Part shown: piece after piece, positions 1 through 13,506 of the stretch | Position numbering within the stretch: the first letter of the stretch is position 1 | How the letters are laid out: each line of letters begins with the position of its first letter | Source: Circinella umbellata | Taxonomy: Eukaryota > Mucoromycota > Mucoromycetes > Mucorales > Lichtheimiaceae | Assembly (NCBI GenBank): GCA_025093555.1 | Contig: JAIWNF010000055.1 | Location: forward strand, 62,001 to 126,000 | DNA: 64,000 nt | Direction of reading: 5' to 3' | Position numbers and translations under genes: made by a program | Notes under the pieces: model-generated | What the model saw: only the letters and a program-made list of their open reading frames with translations | Databases searched by the model: none | What the model was told of the DNA's origin: nothing

Positions 1-166
1 ACAGAGCTGCGCTATAATAGTAAGTTAATTTTGGGAATAGGCATTTTAATGTATAGGCATTTTTTGAACGTGCTGCATGATAGAAGGGTGTAATTATCGA
101 GATCACAAACTAGATAGTAACTTATTAAGAAAATAAACAAATGAATAAATAAAACAAATATTCTGA

Positions 167-760
167 CAATCACGTCAAAATTATTCTGCTCTGGGTTTCA
201 TCATACCTTTGTTTGTATCAATAACTGCATTGGGGGATGTTGAAGAGTTTCATGTTGATTCAACATATAAAACAAACCGTCCAGGTCATGATCTTTTTCC
301 AGTTGTTGCAACAGTGAATGGAATAGGATTCCCAATTGCATATTTCTTGCTAAAGATGAACCCCATTAATCCACCCGTCACCACCTCTACCACCATCGCT
401 ACCGCTACTGCTACCACAACAAACCTTACGACCACTACTACACCAACAACAGCAGATGCACTATCGACTCCTCCTGCTGTTAATTCCACTAACGAGCAAT
501 TATCTAGTCGATCTGATCTCGCAGCTCAAGTTTTCACTAAATTGGGTGAAAGAGGTCTGTGCTCAGTGAGATTCATGTTTACAGACAAAGGCGAGAAACA
601 AATAAATGTCATTGCGAATGTTTTTGGTGAAGATGCTGTACGTTTATGCTCATGACATTTGATGCGTGCTGTGAAATTACAGTTGGCAAAGAACAAGTTG
701 GAGGCACAACCGCACTCCTTTGTACCCCCCCTCCCCATAATTTGACTCCGCTGTTTTCGT
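167..760 (+). pseudogene. MULE-type transposase fragment (decayed)
   Basis: The translation resembles the core of a Mutator-like (MULE) DDE transposase. It has a motif of the form VDSTYKTNRPGHDL around the first catalytic Asp, then FMFTDKGEKQI around the second, then LC-S-stop-HLMRA, where the family usually has a Trp in a C-x-W-H-x-x-RA motif. The Trp codon appears to have become TGA at 653-655, and the frame then continues to a further stop near 760. No start codon or N-terminal domain is present, because the frame is closed upstream at 164-166. An in-frame Thr-rich insert of about 30 residues (roughly 375-465) separates the two Asp motifs and looks like expanded low-complexity sequence. 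This is a dead remnant. The family assignment rests on motif recognition only. Confidence 0.7.
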
Positions 761-835
761 TCATGCCTTGCTATCGTGCAGTTTTCAATAACTACCCATT
801 GATACTTGATATTCTGATATACTGGGCTTCATAAT

Positions 836-1753
836 AATAAGATTACATATGTGTATAGATAATATTATTTTTATTTCTCAAGTGGCTAATAATGGATATC
901 TTTTACCTAAACCCTCTTTACCAATGTAAGTAATACTTTTGGTTAATGGGAGTACACGATATGTAATAATGCTACCTTGACTTATACATCAGTACAATTC
1001 CAAATATGATTTTTGAGAAATAGTTTATCAATTTTTTCAATAGTTATTGTGCCTATTTTACGTATAGATTTTTTACTACTAACATTTATATTATTTTTGA
1101 TTTTTTCTTTTAGTAAAAATATCAAATCAACTTTCCCATTATTTATAAATCCTGTTATGATTTCGTACTCTATATATAATATAAATAGACGATGTTTTTA
1201 TTTTTAATTTGTCATGTGCTGCTAATCAGTGGAATAAAGCAATTCATTAGCATTATACTGCTCCTGAGCTAAATAGAAAAATAATTCAAAACGAAACGAA
1301 AGCACTTGGTTTTTTTAACCTCTCATTCTATGTTGGAAAATACTGTTTATGCAAAGGTACAACTTGCAAGGTAAGGTAGCAAGGAAGGATCAATGGCACG
1401 ACTTTTAGTACCTGTCATAGGTGCTGATTGATATATTTTAGCTCGGATTTTCTTTTGCTGTTATCTTTATATCAATAAAACTTAGTAACTCTACTTATTA
1501 AGTAGACTAACAACTGCTCATAGTGTAGATCATAAATGCTAATGATGATTTACAAACATATTATTTAAATTATATGTACTACGTAACTCTTAACGAGTAA
1601 CTAAAAATAGTCGACTCATGAACCTGTTTTCAAGAAACTATGGTAACGAGTAACCATGATTACCCTCATTATCCTATAAGCATAAAAGTGGGACGGTTTT
1701 CATATGATTATGTACAGCCATGTTGATCCAATTGGATAAAAAAACCCTTTATT
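836..1753. other. AT-rich intergenic with a possible transposase tail relic
   Basis: No intact gene is visible. At about 1212-1382 (+) one frame reads almost continuously, with one internal stop. It gives a basic/hydrophilic peptide ending in a Cys-rich YCLCKGTTCK motif. Cys-rich tails of this kind occur at the ends of many fungal MULE-like proteins, so it may be the C-terminal remnant of the element whose core lies at 167-760. That link is inference. Confidence 0.35.
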
Positions 1754-2935
1754 TTATTTTATAGCCCCTAACTTTTTCTTGGCGAACTTAAGTTTTACAT
1801 TAGTACGATCCAGTCCACTGTCTAGTTCATCCAAAACTTGATTTTGCGTTTCAAGTTCATCTCCAATGGCTAGACCAAGTTGTCGTTGACGTGCCAAAAT
1901 AGCACTAAATTGTTCTACTTGCTGATCTTGATCTTGCATTGTTTGTTGTTGATATTGCATTAATCCTTCATTATCAAGTCCTCTGGTCTCTTCTGTCTCA
2001 TTTATAAGTGCTTTTGCTTGTGCACCAAACGCTCGTCCATTAGCTCGTTTTTGTGTAGGTCGTCTTTGTTGTTGTTGTTGCTGCTGCTGTTGTTGTTGTT
2101 GAGGAAATCCATAATTATAATCATTATTATTTCTAGATGAATCCAATAATGCTTTTCTATCTGCTTGGTTTTGTTGTTTTAATGACGGTGATGATGCTGT
2201 TGATGATTCTGAATATAAAATATTTTGTTCTTGTCGCCCAGTGTTAACTAACTTTAATAACGTATCTTTTTCATTTTTAAGGGTATACAACATATCTTGA
2301 CGTCTTCGTAACTCGCCTTCGGCCATGGAACCTTCATTATTTATACCTCCCATAGCTAATCCATTTAATCCTGATTCTAAATTGGATAATCTTGTCGATA
2401 ATAATAAAACTAATTTTTTAGCTTGCATTGTACAATTGTGAGAAGCTGAAATTTCATTTCGTGCGGCATGAGCTCCACGTTTATTGATGAGGGAACGAAT
2501 TTCACGAGCTGTATCTGTCATTTCATTATATTCGTCGAGCCAATTTTCTGAAGTATACATGTGAGAAGCATCCAATGGTCGACCAGAAGGTACAGATAGA
2601 AATTCTTTCCAAGCATCGGTTTGTCGCCATCGATCATCACGACTACTAAGAATTCCACGTAAATAGTCTTCTAATCCACGCCGACGCTCTTGTATTTTTT
2701 CAGGACTTGAAAATGTTGAAGGAAAGAAGGATTTTGGTGGTAATGGGACAGGTGGAGGTGTTTTTGGATAAAGTGATAAAAGATGGGAATGAAGTTTTAC
2801 GAATTCAGAATATCGTTTCCAAATGTTCCAATTACGTACGGCAGCATGAACTTCCACTCGATAAATGGTATGTGGTTTTGGGTGAAGTCGTGTCTCTGTT
2901 TCACGAACGAATATGGCTTGAATCACTTCAGCCAT
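1754..2935 (-). CDS. VAM7: Vam7-like PX-domain Qc-SNARE
   Basis: An uninterrupted 393-residue frame. Residues about 5-115 form a PX phosphoinositide-binding domain, with a YRVEV strand, the RYSEFVKLHSHL motif and a Pro-rich loop (TPPPVPLPPKSF). A central Ser/Asn/Gln-rich linker carries a run of about 12 Gln. The last 60 or so residues are a SNARE coiled coil (AIGDELETQNQVLDELD) with no C-terminal membrane anchor. PX plus SNARE without a transmembrane anchor is the architecture of yeast Vam7, the SNAP-25-like Qc-SNARE that binds PI3P and drives homotypic vacuole fusion with the HOPS complex. The ATG at 2935 starts directly before the PX fold, and no upstream ATG is needed. The gene lacks introns, unlike most of its neighbours. 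Confidence 0.9.
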   Translation of the reverse strand: MAEVIQAIFVRETETRLHPKPHTIYRVEVHAAVRNWNIWKRYSEFVKLHSHLLSLYPKTPPPVPLPPKSFFPSTFSSPEKIQERRRGLEDYLRGILSSRDDRWRQTDAWKEFLSVPSGRPLDASHMYTSENWLDEYNEMTDTAREIRSLINKRGAHAARNEISASHNCTMQAKKLVLLLSTRLSNLESGLNGLAMGGINNEGSMAEGELRRRQDMLYTLKNEKDTLLKLVNTGRQEQNILYSESSTASSPSLKQQNQADRKALLDSSRNNNDYNYGFPQQQQQQQQQQQQRRPTQKRANGRAFGAQAKALINETEETRGLDNEGLMQYQQQTMQDQDQQVEQFSAILARQRQLGLAIGDELETQNQVLDELDSGLDRTNVKLKFAKKKLGAIK

Positions 2936-5491
2936 TATTTTTCTTTATTTTTTTCTTTTTAAAAAGTAAGAATGAATATTATGCAACACCAAATAATTCA
3001 CAAGAAAACTATCTACACGAACAATAAGATATCTTGATAGATAGATAACAATTGAAAAGAAATGCCGAAAACCAAAAAAAAAAGTGTTACAATAGCTTTT
3101 TTAGGGAGAATTTTAATACACAGAATAAGAAAGAAGGAAAAAGCTTTTTTTTTTTCTTCTTCCGCACATTATCATCCCCCCCCATAGCACCTAATAATAA
3201 TTAATTGATCCTCCTTTCAATGTCTCCCCCAACCCCTTTTTCTTTTAACATCGTGTGTTCAAAAAGTTGTGGAACTCGTAATAGATTGACTTCAGGTGAA
3301 AGTCACACGATATTGAACTCGTGATTTAATAAGGTCAGTTGTGATTTTACCAATCATCTTTTTCTTTTTTATTGTTCGCTTGTACACTCTTTTGTGTTAC
3401 TTAATAATAAATTATTAAGGGAGGATAACAACACACTGCTAAAAACAGGTCAGTCAGTTGTAGTTTTTCACTTTACCATTTCACTTTTTTTTTATTATTT
3501 ATTTTGCACTATTTTTCTTTGTTTTAGACTCTAAATAGCTTTGGTACACTGAATAGCTTTTTGTAATATAAATACGAAAAACTAGTTTCTATGTTATTGT
3601 TGTACAATAATAGCAATAGTTGATCAGGTTATCATATTTAATTTATATTGATTTGCTAATTTGATGTTTGTATATTACATGAAGATAAATCATAGACAGA
3701 GAAAGAAGGAAAAATAAAAAGGTAGGAGTTGATTTATGTGAGCTACGAAAAAAGGAGATGAGGTCAGCAACAACAATACCAGCAGTAGGAAAAAAAAAGA
3801 TCATTTATTGTTCTTTATGGACATATTAGAAAAAGGAACACAATTCATCCAAGAGTGGTAATTATTATTATTATTATTATTAAAATATATTTTTATTGTA
3901 ATATAATCCTACCATCAGCAACATCATTAATCAAGTCAAAAAAGAAAGGTACATTCTGAAAGGGAGTATTTATGAATACGAAAATGATATAATATCTTGG
4001 AAGTTATTAATATTTGACAAACTAAATAATTTATAATAACATAACAGTATTCACGCATCGGAATATTCGATACAAAGGGTAGTCAAGTACATAATTCGGC
4101 GGTATAACAATATTTTACATTCCTTCTCGCATGAATTCTTACTTATTGCTGGGTTCGTAGTTATGATTATTTCTTGTCGTACAGCATTTATTACTCTTTT
4201 CAACAGAAATATATTTTTGTATATAGATAATTAGAAAAAAAAAGTAAGAGAGAGAAAGGTATGTTTATCTCCATAACGAATGTTTATGCCGTTCAAAAAC
4301 TAATAACAAATATTTCTGTTTGTACATAGTGCCGATTTGAATAAGGAAATTATTTTTTATGAAAAAAATCGGCACTTAAATTACCGTGAGTGTGTGTTTG
4401 TGCAGGTGCCATTATTTACAATGCTGCGGTTTCCCTTTTTTTTCCCATTTTTTTTTTCTTACTTCTTGTCCAAGATGAAATACATTCTCATAATGTTGAA
4501 TCAACATGGTCGACAGAAAAAAAAAACATGTAAAGAAGCTTCTTTTAAACTGATTATTATTTAAAGTAAAAAGAAGAAAAAAGATTCCAGATAACATAAA
4601 AAAAAAAACCTGTATGGTATATAAAAAGCTTCATCTCCCCATGGATGATGAACCATACCCTGGTAACGTTATCCCCATCATCGTTTGATGTTATCCCCTT
4701 TTTTTTATATATATTTATATTCCTGGTTTTTTCGCTCTTCATCTTCTCTCCCCTCTTTCTCCTCGTTACAACCTCATCCTCTCCCCCCCCCTTTTTTTTT
4801 CTCTGCTTGCAGAAACGTATATGCAGATAAGCACACAAAGAAAAAAAAAAGCTTGAATATTTTAGGCTTCATTTTTTTTTTTGAGTAATGATGACAAACA
4901 TGCGATACATATTTTTTGACTTGGGGGAGCCAATCATATTGTCCGACGTGGTTATCTACTTAAGCATGCAAAATGGGGGGTGTACTTTGAAAAAAAGGGG
5001 GGGAGAGGTCATTTTGCTGCCATGCCAACCGGAAATCTCTCTTTCATATATTGTCATGACAATAACAATAACTTTATAAAAAAGTATATATGTATAAAAA
5101 ATAATATACTTTAATTGTTTGCTTTTAAAAAAATATATATTAAGATTCTGAAATGAAACAATAATAAAAAAAAAGGTAGTATATATATATATATATATAA
5201 CAAACTTGTGCACAAAAAAGAAAGAAAAAGAAAAAAAGAAAATAGAAGGGCTCTAATCAACTAAAAACACTCCTCGTATTCCTTTTAAGGAAAGTCGCGG
5301 TCGGAACAGGAGATTTTAGTAGTCCGCCATAAGCTAAGCCACTAGATAAAAAAAAGTATATAAAGAGGGGATTCCCAAGACAACCCATTTTCAACCGGAC
5401 GTATATATACTAAGCCACTTTTTTTTCTTTCTCTTTCACTTTTCGCACACTTTTTTTTTTTATATTTCACACACAGCTACATTTAAAAATC
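2936..5491. other. Divergent intergenic region VAM7/TBP
   Basis: About 2.5 kb between divergently transcribed genes. It is AT-rich, with long homopolymer A/T and C runs (for example near 3173-3183 and 4784-4800). I see no supportable gene. The short frames here sit in poly-A/T sequence. The right end holds the TBP promoter. Confidence 0.6.
5357..5365 (+). promoter_or_regulatory. TATA box of the TBP gene
   Basis: TATATAAAG lies 127 bp upstream of the TBP start codon. It is followed by pyrimidine-rich tracts (5418-5462) typical of fungal transcription-start regions. A second TATATATA-like stretch lies at about 5401-5409. TBP would therefore act on its own TATA-containing promoter, which is inference. 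Confidence 0.55.
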
Positions 5492-6938
5492 ATGTCGGGA
5501 TTCAAGATTGCTACACCTGCTATGGCAACTCCTGCCATGCAAACACCTTCAGTTCCGACTCCTCATAACCCTACTACTCCATTTGCCATTCCATCTACAC
5601 CTGCACCTGCTGATGCTCCTACTCCAAGTAGAGATCAAAATCCTTATTCTGTAGCTGGTATTACTCCAACCTTACAGTAAGTATAAATATTTTTTTTTGA
5701 ATTCTTTCTTTTTTTTTCTACAATAAATTTAGAAATTATTATTATATACCTCTCCTTTCACCCCCTTGCCACCCTCCCCCCATTTCCTGTCCCTTTCCTT
5801 TTTTATAATTTTTTTATTTTTATGCATTACACATTGACACAATCGAAACGAAATCAACATAATTATCGAATCCAAAAAAAAAAAAATGTATATATTCAAC
5901 CCAATTATTTCAATTTACAATTTTCAAATTTTACGACATTCACTATTATTATTTACGACTACGTTATTATTGTATATATATTTTATTTTTATTTAATTAT
6001 TATTTACGACATTATTATTATTTTGACGCATTAAAAAGAAAAGAAAATCATTTTGATACAACCAGTCAACCAGAAATCGAAACCCAAAAAAAAAAAAATT
6101 ATTCCTTCTTTTATATTACATTCTTTATCATGTGTTTATTATTTTATTGAAAAAAAAAGTGTTTTTTCTTTTGTATATTATGGGTTTATTAAATATAAAT
6201 TGTATATCATTATCACCTTAGAAACATTGTGGCCACCGTGAACTTGGATTGTCGCTTGGATTTAAAGACCATTGCACTTCATGCACGTAATGCCGAGTAC
6301 AATCCAAAGGTATATATATACAATTATATCCTTAATAGTTTCTCTTTTTAATTTTAATTTGAAACAATGATTTCTAAATATGTATATATGTATATATATA
6401 TTATGTAATAATTATATTAGCGTTTTGCTGCTGTGATTATGCGTATTCGAGAACCTAAAACAACAGCTCTGATTTTTGCTTCTGGTAAAATGGTTGTTAC
6501 AGGTGCTAAATCAGAAGATGATTCTAAATTGGCAGCTCGTAAATATGCTCGTATTATTCAAAAATTGGGATTTCCAAGTAAATTTACTGATTTCAAGATT
6601 CAAAATATTGTCGGTTCTTGTGATGTAAGATTTCCTATTCGATTGGAAGGTTTAGCTTACTCTCACGGACACTTTAGTTCTGTAAGTATTTTTTTTTCTT
6701 TATATGGGGACAGTAGTTAAGAGATAAAGTAATAAAAAACTAAATGAATTGGATTTAATTATATTAGTATGAACCTGAATTATTCCCTGGTCTTATCTAT
6801 CGTATGGTGAAACCAAAAATTGTATTATTGATTTTTGTATCAGGCAAGATTGTATTGACAGGTGCCAAAGTTCGAGAAGAAATTTATCAAGCATTCCAAG
6901 CTATATACCCTGTACTTCTCGAATTCCGTAAACCTTAA
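5492..6938 (+). CDS. SPT15: TATA-box-binding protein (TBP)
   Basis: Exons 5492-5676, 6222-6309, 6421-6681 and 6768-6938 join to give a 234-residue protein. The first intron (about 545 bp) is long for this window. Residues about 1-58 are a Pro/Thr-rich tail with repeated ATPA/TPSVPTP units. The rest is the saddle-shaped TBP core made of two direct repeats: [20 protein letters not shown]...[15 protein letters not shown], then [20 protein letters not shown]...[16 protein letters not shown]. It ends in FRKP. TBP binds the TATA element as part of TFIID and also serves in Pol I (SL1/CF) and Pol III (TFIIIB) initiation. All repeat motifs are intact and the length fits the family. Confidence 0.97.
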
Positions 6939-7677
6939 ATCATGCATTTCTTTCCCTTTAATCTTTCCTCTTATTTCCCTTTTCCTTATATATAAATATG
7001 AATATTCCACCACCCTCTCTTTTTCGTTTTGTCTCAAACTCTTTCTTTTCACCTATATAAACATATTCTTCCTACCATTGCATCTTTTTATCCCTTTTTT
7101 ATTCTTTTTCGCATGTACAAAATATTATTTTCTTTTCCTTTTTATTACTTCTTTTAGGGGCATACTTATTTTTTATCAAATCAAACAACAAAACTCTTTT
7201 AACTTCACATGTATCATAAAAAACGCAATAACACACACAACCATTTGATTACCTTGTAAACTCAAATAAATAAAAAACATATAAAAATAAATACTATTAA
7301 CTTTAATAACAATAAAAATCATGATCATATTTTAATCTATTATAAATCACCTTATTTAAATATTATCAGATGATTTTTATCTTTTTCATATATTTATTAT
7401 TTATTATTTCTTTTACCTTTTTTTTTTCTACTTCTTTTCATTTTAAGAAAAAAACGTATAAGATCATGTATACATATACATATTATATATATACATGATG
7501 AATATAAACATTGCCTGATTACATATTAAAACATCATACTTTTAGAATCGTCTGATTCTTAATAAAAATTAAAAAAGTTCGCATAAAAAAACTTTTTTTT
7601 TTTTTTTCACTCCTACTTTCTCGAAACTGACCACAAAAAAAAAATTATTAATTCTGCCTTTTTCCTTGTTGGTTGCC
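6939..7677. other. TBP-URB2 intergenic spacer
   Basis: A tandem-gene spacer of about 740 bp. The first 300 bp are CT-rich and probably the TBP 3' UTR. The remainder is AT-rich with an ATATATACAT-type stretch near 7468-7500 and a poly-T tract before the URB2 start. I see no gene. Confidence 0.5.
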
Positions 7678-10600
7678 ATGAACAACAAAAATAATAATAA
7701 CGATCTATCATCGGAAAAGATCGCAAAGGCATTAAAAGGTGCTGGTTTATCCGTTGAAGAACGTATTGTTACAGCAACTGAAGCATGGTCAAATAATCAA
7801 CTGTTTTTTCCAAATAAAGATGATTTCTTATTTGAATGGCTTTGCACAGCTTTAACCAAAACTAAAGTTAAATCGTAAGTAAAAAAAAAAAAAAAAGGAC
7901 TCATTTCATTTTCTTCACATTCTTTCTCTTTTTTTTTTATCTTGAAATCACTAATTCTAATAATACTTGTTTTTAGACCAACTGAATGTGCTGCATACCA
8001 AATTGCTTATTGGCGTTTGTTTCGTCAATTACTCGCCCATTATACCGAAAGAGCCGAAAATACGCGAAAACAACCACCTGCTATTCGAGTACAACTTATT
8101 ACAGCAATCACAACACTCCTTAATCATTTAAAAACGATCACTAATGAGAACATGGCAAAAAATATTTTACTTGAACTTTATGAATGTGTAAAGTTACTTT
8201 TATCACCTACATTTGGACTTTCCTATCGACCTACCTTTGAACAAATGTCGACGACGGTAGATCAACTTATGGATACCTTAACCCTATTTATCGATAAACA
8301 ATATAGCATGATTGTGGATTCTCTTTTACCTCTTTCAAGCGTTTTGTTAAGACGTTATGTGACACAACTTGTTCAGACGGCTAATCAACGTAAATCATTT
8401 ACTACTATTATTGACAAGATGTTTGTAAAAATTTTATGTGTACGTCGTCGAACAGTAAATGTAGCACATGAAAAAGTACTTGCTCAAACTATTTCGGATG
8501 AAGTGACAGATATTCTTGTAAAAGCATTATTTCATCCAGATGTTGTTTTGGAATACACATCTGTACTTAAAAAGGATCAACAATCTACAACTCAACAACA
8601 ATCGATAACAAAGAATAAAACATCGTATGTCTCTAAATTATTTGAAGAATTAGGTCAATTATTAGAAAATAAGAATGATCAAGAACTTGTATTAGATGGT
8701 AAAATACTCATATAAAGATAGGAAAAGAATTTCTTTTGTACAATATAAACAAAAAGGAGGTTAACACATCCCCCCCCTCCTTTTTTTTGTCAATGTAGCT
8801 TTGGATATTCTTCCTGTATTATTTGATAACTTTGTTCAAGCTTTCAGGAAAAAACGTGGGAATACAGCATCCCAAGACATCGATCGTCAAGTAGAATTTG
8901 GTTTTTTTACAGAATGTAGAAACTTATTGGATAAATTGAATGCTTCAGCTCCTTATGTTCAAACATTATCGAAACTATTACAAATATTAGTTCAATTGAA
9001 TGTTTATGTTGCACGTAACGATGAATTAAGTCAGCAACAATCCGCTGTATTAGATGGAATTACAGAAACCATGATTCATCTCTTAAAAGATCAAAATAGT
9101 AAGGCTGACACTATTTTTATAGATTTCTATTGGATTTGAAATGGATGATAGGGTGGATTGTATGGACTCATAACCTTCATAACACTCTTTTTTTTTATTT
9201 TTCTTGTGTTATATATAGAACGTGCATATCAAGGATGTATTTTTGAATTGGCAAATACTATTTTAAAGGTTGATTTTTCACTTATTGAAGGACGTGTTTC
9301 AATTTTATGGCCATATATGCTAAATGTAAGTAAAAAAAATGGAACCAGGATAGAGAAACGAAACTTTAATGTAATTTATTTATTTTTAGCCTGAAAAAGA
9401 AGCCGAAAATCATTGTTTGGATTTAGCCATGGCTGTATTACAAACATATGCAGCATCTAGACAGATGGAATCCTATGTGGATGATCTAATTACTGGATTA
9501 CAAGGACTTGCATTTGAAGATGTTTATATCATTTTGGAAAAACCACTTTTCAGTAGACAATTTATGGATGAGTAAGTTTTATCTTTTGGGTTACTTTTAT
9601 GAAAACCATCGTTCGTTTTTTCTTATATGATTCATATATTAGACTCTCTGCCACTGTAAATAAACATATGCCTGCAGCGCAAGCATTAAGTATTTTTGAA
9701 CGATTTATTCAAGGCATTCAAACATCAACAGAAGAAACAAAGACAAAACCACCAGTCAAGAAGCAAAAAAAACATCATCATGCTTCTATACCACGACATC
9801 AATCCACAACACGCTTTATTGCTGTTTTCTTGGCTCAATTTATTCATGCTGTTCGACTTTCTCAACATCAACGTCAAGCATTTCAGGAACCAGCAAAGAG
9901 ACTTTTTGATTCATTTATTAAGCCAAGTCTCGATCAACAACAAGATGATAATACAGAATCTAATGTGATTCCAGCATTACAAATACATTCTTCTTTGATG
10001 AATACAATGTCGGATATTTATTGGAATCCAATGGAACAAGATGTTTGTGAATGGTTAGGTAATACGCTCGAATCTGTGTTTTTAATCCATACTACAACCA
10101 AGGCACAGGGAGATCGTGTTGCTGTCATTTTAAGTGTAAATATATCTTTTATATTTCTTTATAAGACTAAATTTTAGAGAAGTCATGAGGGAAAGATAGT
10201 TACTAAAGGTTGATGATATGTAATTTTTTTTGTTAGGCCAATGCTCTTTTACAACATGCATACTATGCTTATGTAATTGGATCAGTGGATGAATCACTCT
10301 CTACACCGTTAGTATCTAGAGTCAATAGTGTACTTGATTATGTATTACAAGAAACAACTCCAGTTGACTATGAAGCAAAATGGAATGGAACTCTTCTTCA
10401 ACTTGATGATAGCAGTGTCAAGATTGCATTATGGAAACTTTTAGCTGATGAATGGTTTGATGTGATATGGTATGTTTAAAAATAGAGATAGTTATCATTG
10501 TCATATTACTCCAGAAGCGTCTTTTTAAAAATTAACCATTGTATATTATACTAGCCAATTTGCAATCGGTGAACGTGGTAAAAAACTTACATCGTTTGTT

Positions 10601-13506
10601 CTTCTTACATTACTTGAATCCCCTACATCAAAAACTACAACTATTACGGACAAGTTAACATTACGATCAATAAGTGAGCTTTTGTTGCGTTCAGCCAATT
10701 TCTATGAAGCATCATGTTTCAAAGGTAACGAAAAAAAAAATTACATAAGCCAAAAGTAGTATAGATTACTAAAAATAGAATTTTTTGATCTGTCTATCCA
10801 ACCGTTGAAATAGAACATGCCATGAATATCATATTAGATTCATTTGCCTCATTTTTTACAGCGAATGCAGATAAAAAAATGGTCGCATGTTATACAAATT
10901 TCCAAGATTTCAATTCAAGTGCCAATGAGCTTACAAACATTGTAATGAAATCATCTTCTACAGTTGGAAAAAACATAACGACAGATATGATCATCAAGGC
11001 AATCCAATATTTGAATCAACTCTTATTGTTTCCAATGGAATATTATACGAAACGTGAGCGTCAACAAGTGATTTGGATGACATTTTTGATAGATGTATTT
11101 GTTGGTGTAGCAGTGAAAGCAGATACTGAGACACGCACTAAAGCACAGCTAAGATCAAGGACTTTATTATTAAGATTCTTTGCTACAAGCAATAGTGGTA
11201 ACATTTTGGTAGGTTGTTAAAAATGTATATGTATACATATATATATATATATATATATTAATTTAGTAACTTGGGATATGATACTTATTAATGATTATTT
11301 TCTGTTTTGGCGTGTTATAGGAAATAAATTCTGATTTGTTAGGCTGGTTCCTTTTGTCTACTGCATTTAATCAAGATCAAGAAAATGATCTTTCAAAAGC
11401 TGTCTTGGAACGTACTAAGCAACTAGATATTCAAGTACTCAGGTAATAAGAATATTCTTTATTTGTTCTTACTAGTATAGCGTTTTTCTCATTATATTAT
11501 AATGAAATTTGTTTAGATCATTGTTATCGATGGTTGCTTCCAATGCAACCAAGGCAATGGAAGTATTTGATCGCACTTGTAAGATGCGGATAGAATGGGC
11601 AAAGAAGGATCAACCTAATGCTTTGGATTGGGTTATCGATATGGTGGAAACCATTAAAGAATCTTTACACCGTCATGCCTCAAAGTAAGTCATGTCTTCA
11701 AATTTATGCAATTTTTACCTTTGTTTTGTCTATTTGATTAACTGTAAACTTCTGCTTTTTTTTTAGGGAGGATGTCATTAAGAATATTTCTGCACAACAA
11801 TCAATGACAGAACTTTCTCGATTTGTTATAAATGGATTAAACGAAGCAAAAGGACAAATAGCTGCAACATTGGAAGATGAAGCATCATTATCAGTTGCAC
11901 CTATTGATAGCTCGTTATTAATTTTAGTATCATCACTTCAAGAGTATGCTCAATGTCTCGGTCAACGTGGTGATCAAGGTATTTTTTAACATGCTATTAA
12001 GATGGATTCTTATATTATCCAAGAGCAAAGGAAATAATAACTTGTTTTATATTATATAGTGGTAGATATCGCGGCATTATCACGAGTCATGGTCGCTTTA
12101 GCTTCTCCGTGCACCACGTTACTTCAACGATCTCTTCGTTCATTATCATCTACAGAACGTGGTGCTACAATGAAAATGATAACAGCATTTGTCAGTTCAT
12201 TATGTAAAACTTTATCTCGTTATCAGCATGTATATGTTACTGAACGTGTGTTCGCCGTGATATGGTTTATTTATTCTTTGGTATATGAATCTGGTAAATA
12301 CTCATAATCTTCATTTTTTTTTCTATGAATGATATAAATTATCTTTATCTAATTTTGTGATTACTTTGGGTAAAATAGATGAACAATGTGCACAAAGTTT
12401 ATGTCAAGCATTTTCTTCTTGGGTCGGAAATTTGGATACTGAACAATTCACTGTCGTCACTCAAGGATTTATTGAACAATCGAACCGCTTGATTTCACAA
12501 GCAACAGAAAAAGATCGTAAAGTATATCTTTCTTTATTATCTGAATTGTTACGTGGAGCGACAAATGAACAAAAATTATGGTTACGACGTTGTCTTCCTG
12601 CACTCGTTACGAAAATATCTGCTATGAGTCGACAAGCAGAAACTGTGGAATTTATACAACAAGCATTGAAATTCTTGGCCACGATTTCTTCTCAACAGGT
12701 AAATGATTATTCTTTCTCATATTCTTATTCCCCCTCAAATTCCACCTCCCATATATATATATATATATATATCTTCATTATTTCATGTATTAATATGTGC
12801 ACATGTAATTTAGTCTTTACGTACAAGTGCATACGATATTTCATTGATCCTTGCTTGTTTGATTCAAGTGTCAAATCCACCTCATATTGAACAATCTGGA
12901 CAAGTGACGAAAGAAACAGCTCATCAACTTTTCCATGGTATCTGCGACGTTTTACAAAACTTATTATTATACCATCGTCAACAATTGGTTGATATCATGG
13001 CACCTTTTATTGCAACACTTCAAACATTACTGTATTGTTTCCAGTCACCTCATCTTGCATTAGTAACAAAAAAACGAAAAGCAGCAGAAAAACAAGAAAC
13101 ATCATTACAAAAACTCGCATTAATAACTACTTGGGCACCTTTGGATACATCTGCAGCGGACCGATGTGCCCGTTTATTCAGTACCATGGCAAAGAAATCA
13201 GTCACAGGCAGTAGTAGCAATAGTGGTGGTAACAAACGGTACACGGGATTACAACAACATCGTATTATTTCAAGACATGCACCATTCGTATTAATTGAAT
13301 ATTTTGCGATTCAATCTAATATTACAATGAGTATTTCACAACCTCAAATTAAGACCATATTAGAAACTGGACTTTATAATCTGATGGATATGACAAGTGA
13401 AAGTGATCGTAATATGATTTTAGCTGGTCTGGATGCATCTGGGAAATTGTTATTCAAGAACTTTTATACAAGTTGGAAGGAGAATCATATGTATACTGGT
13501 CAATGA
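7678..13506 (+). CDS. URB2: Urb2/Npa2-family 60S ribosome biogenesis factor
   Basis: Fifteen exons: 7678-7874, 7977-8698, 8799-9098, 9219-9325, 9390-9571, 9643-10135, 10237-10469, 10555-10724, 10814-11208, 11321-11442, 11517-11684, 11767-11978, 12060-12293, 12379-12698 and 12814-13506. All junctions keep frame and give 1515 residues. The protein is a long run of amphipathic helices with little low-complexity sequence. Its C-terminus (ISRHAPFVLIEY... then ILETGLYNLMDM... and GLDASGKLLFKNFY) matches the signature of the Urb2/Npa2 C-terminal domain. In yeast, Urb2 acts in the nucleolus with Npa1/Urb1, Dbp6, Nop8 and Rsa3 in an early pre-60S particle needed for 27S pre-rRNA processing. The start is the first ATG in frame, followed by an Asn run. 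Identification rests mainly on the C-terminal domain and on size. Confidence 0.88.

Noticed and set aside
4641..4690. Short frame after a TATAAAAAG sequence at about 4617
   Set aside because: The ATG is too close to the TATA element, the peptide is about 15 residues, and there is no convincing downstream exon.
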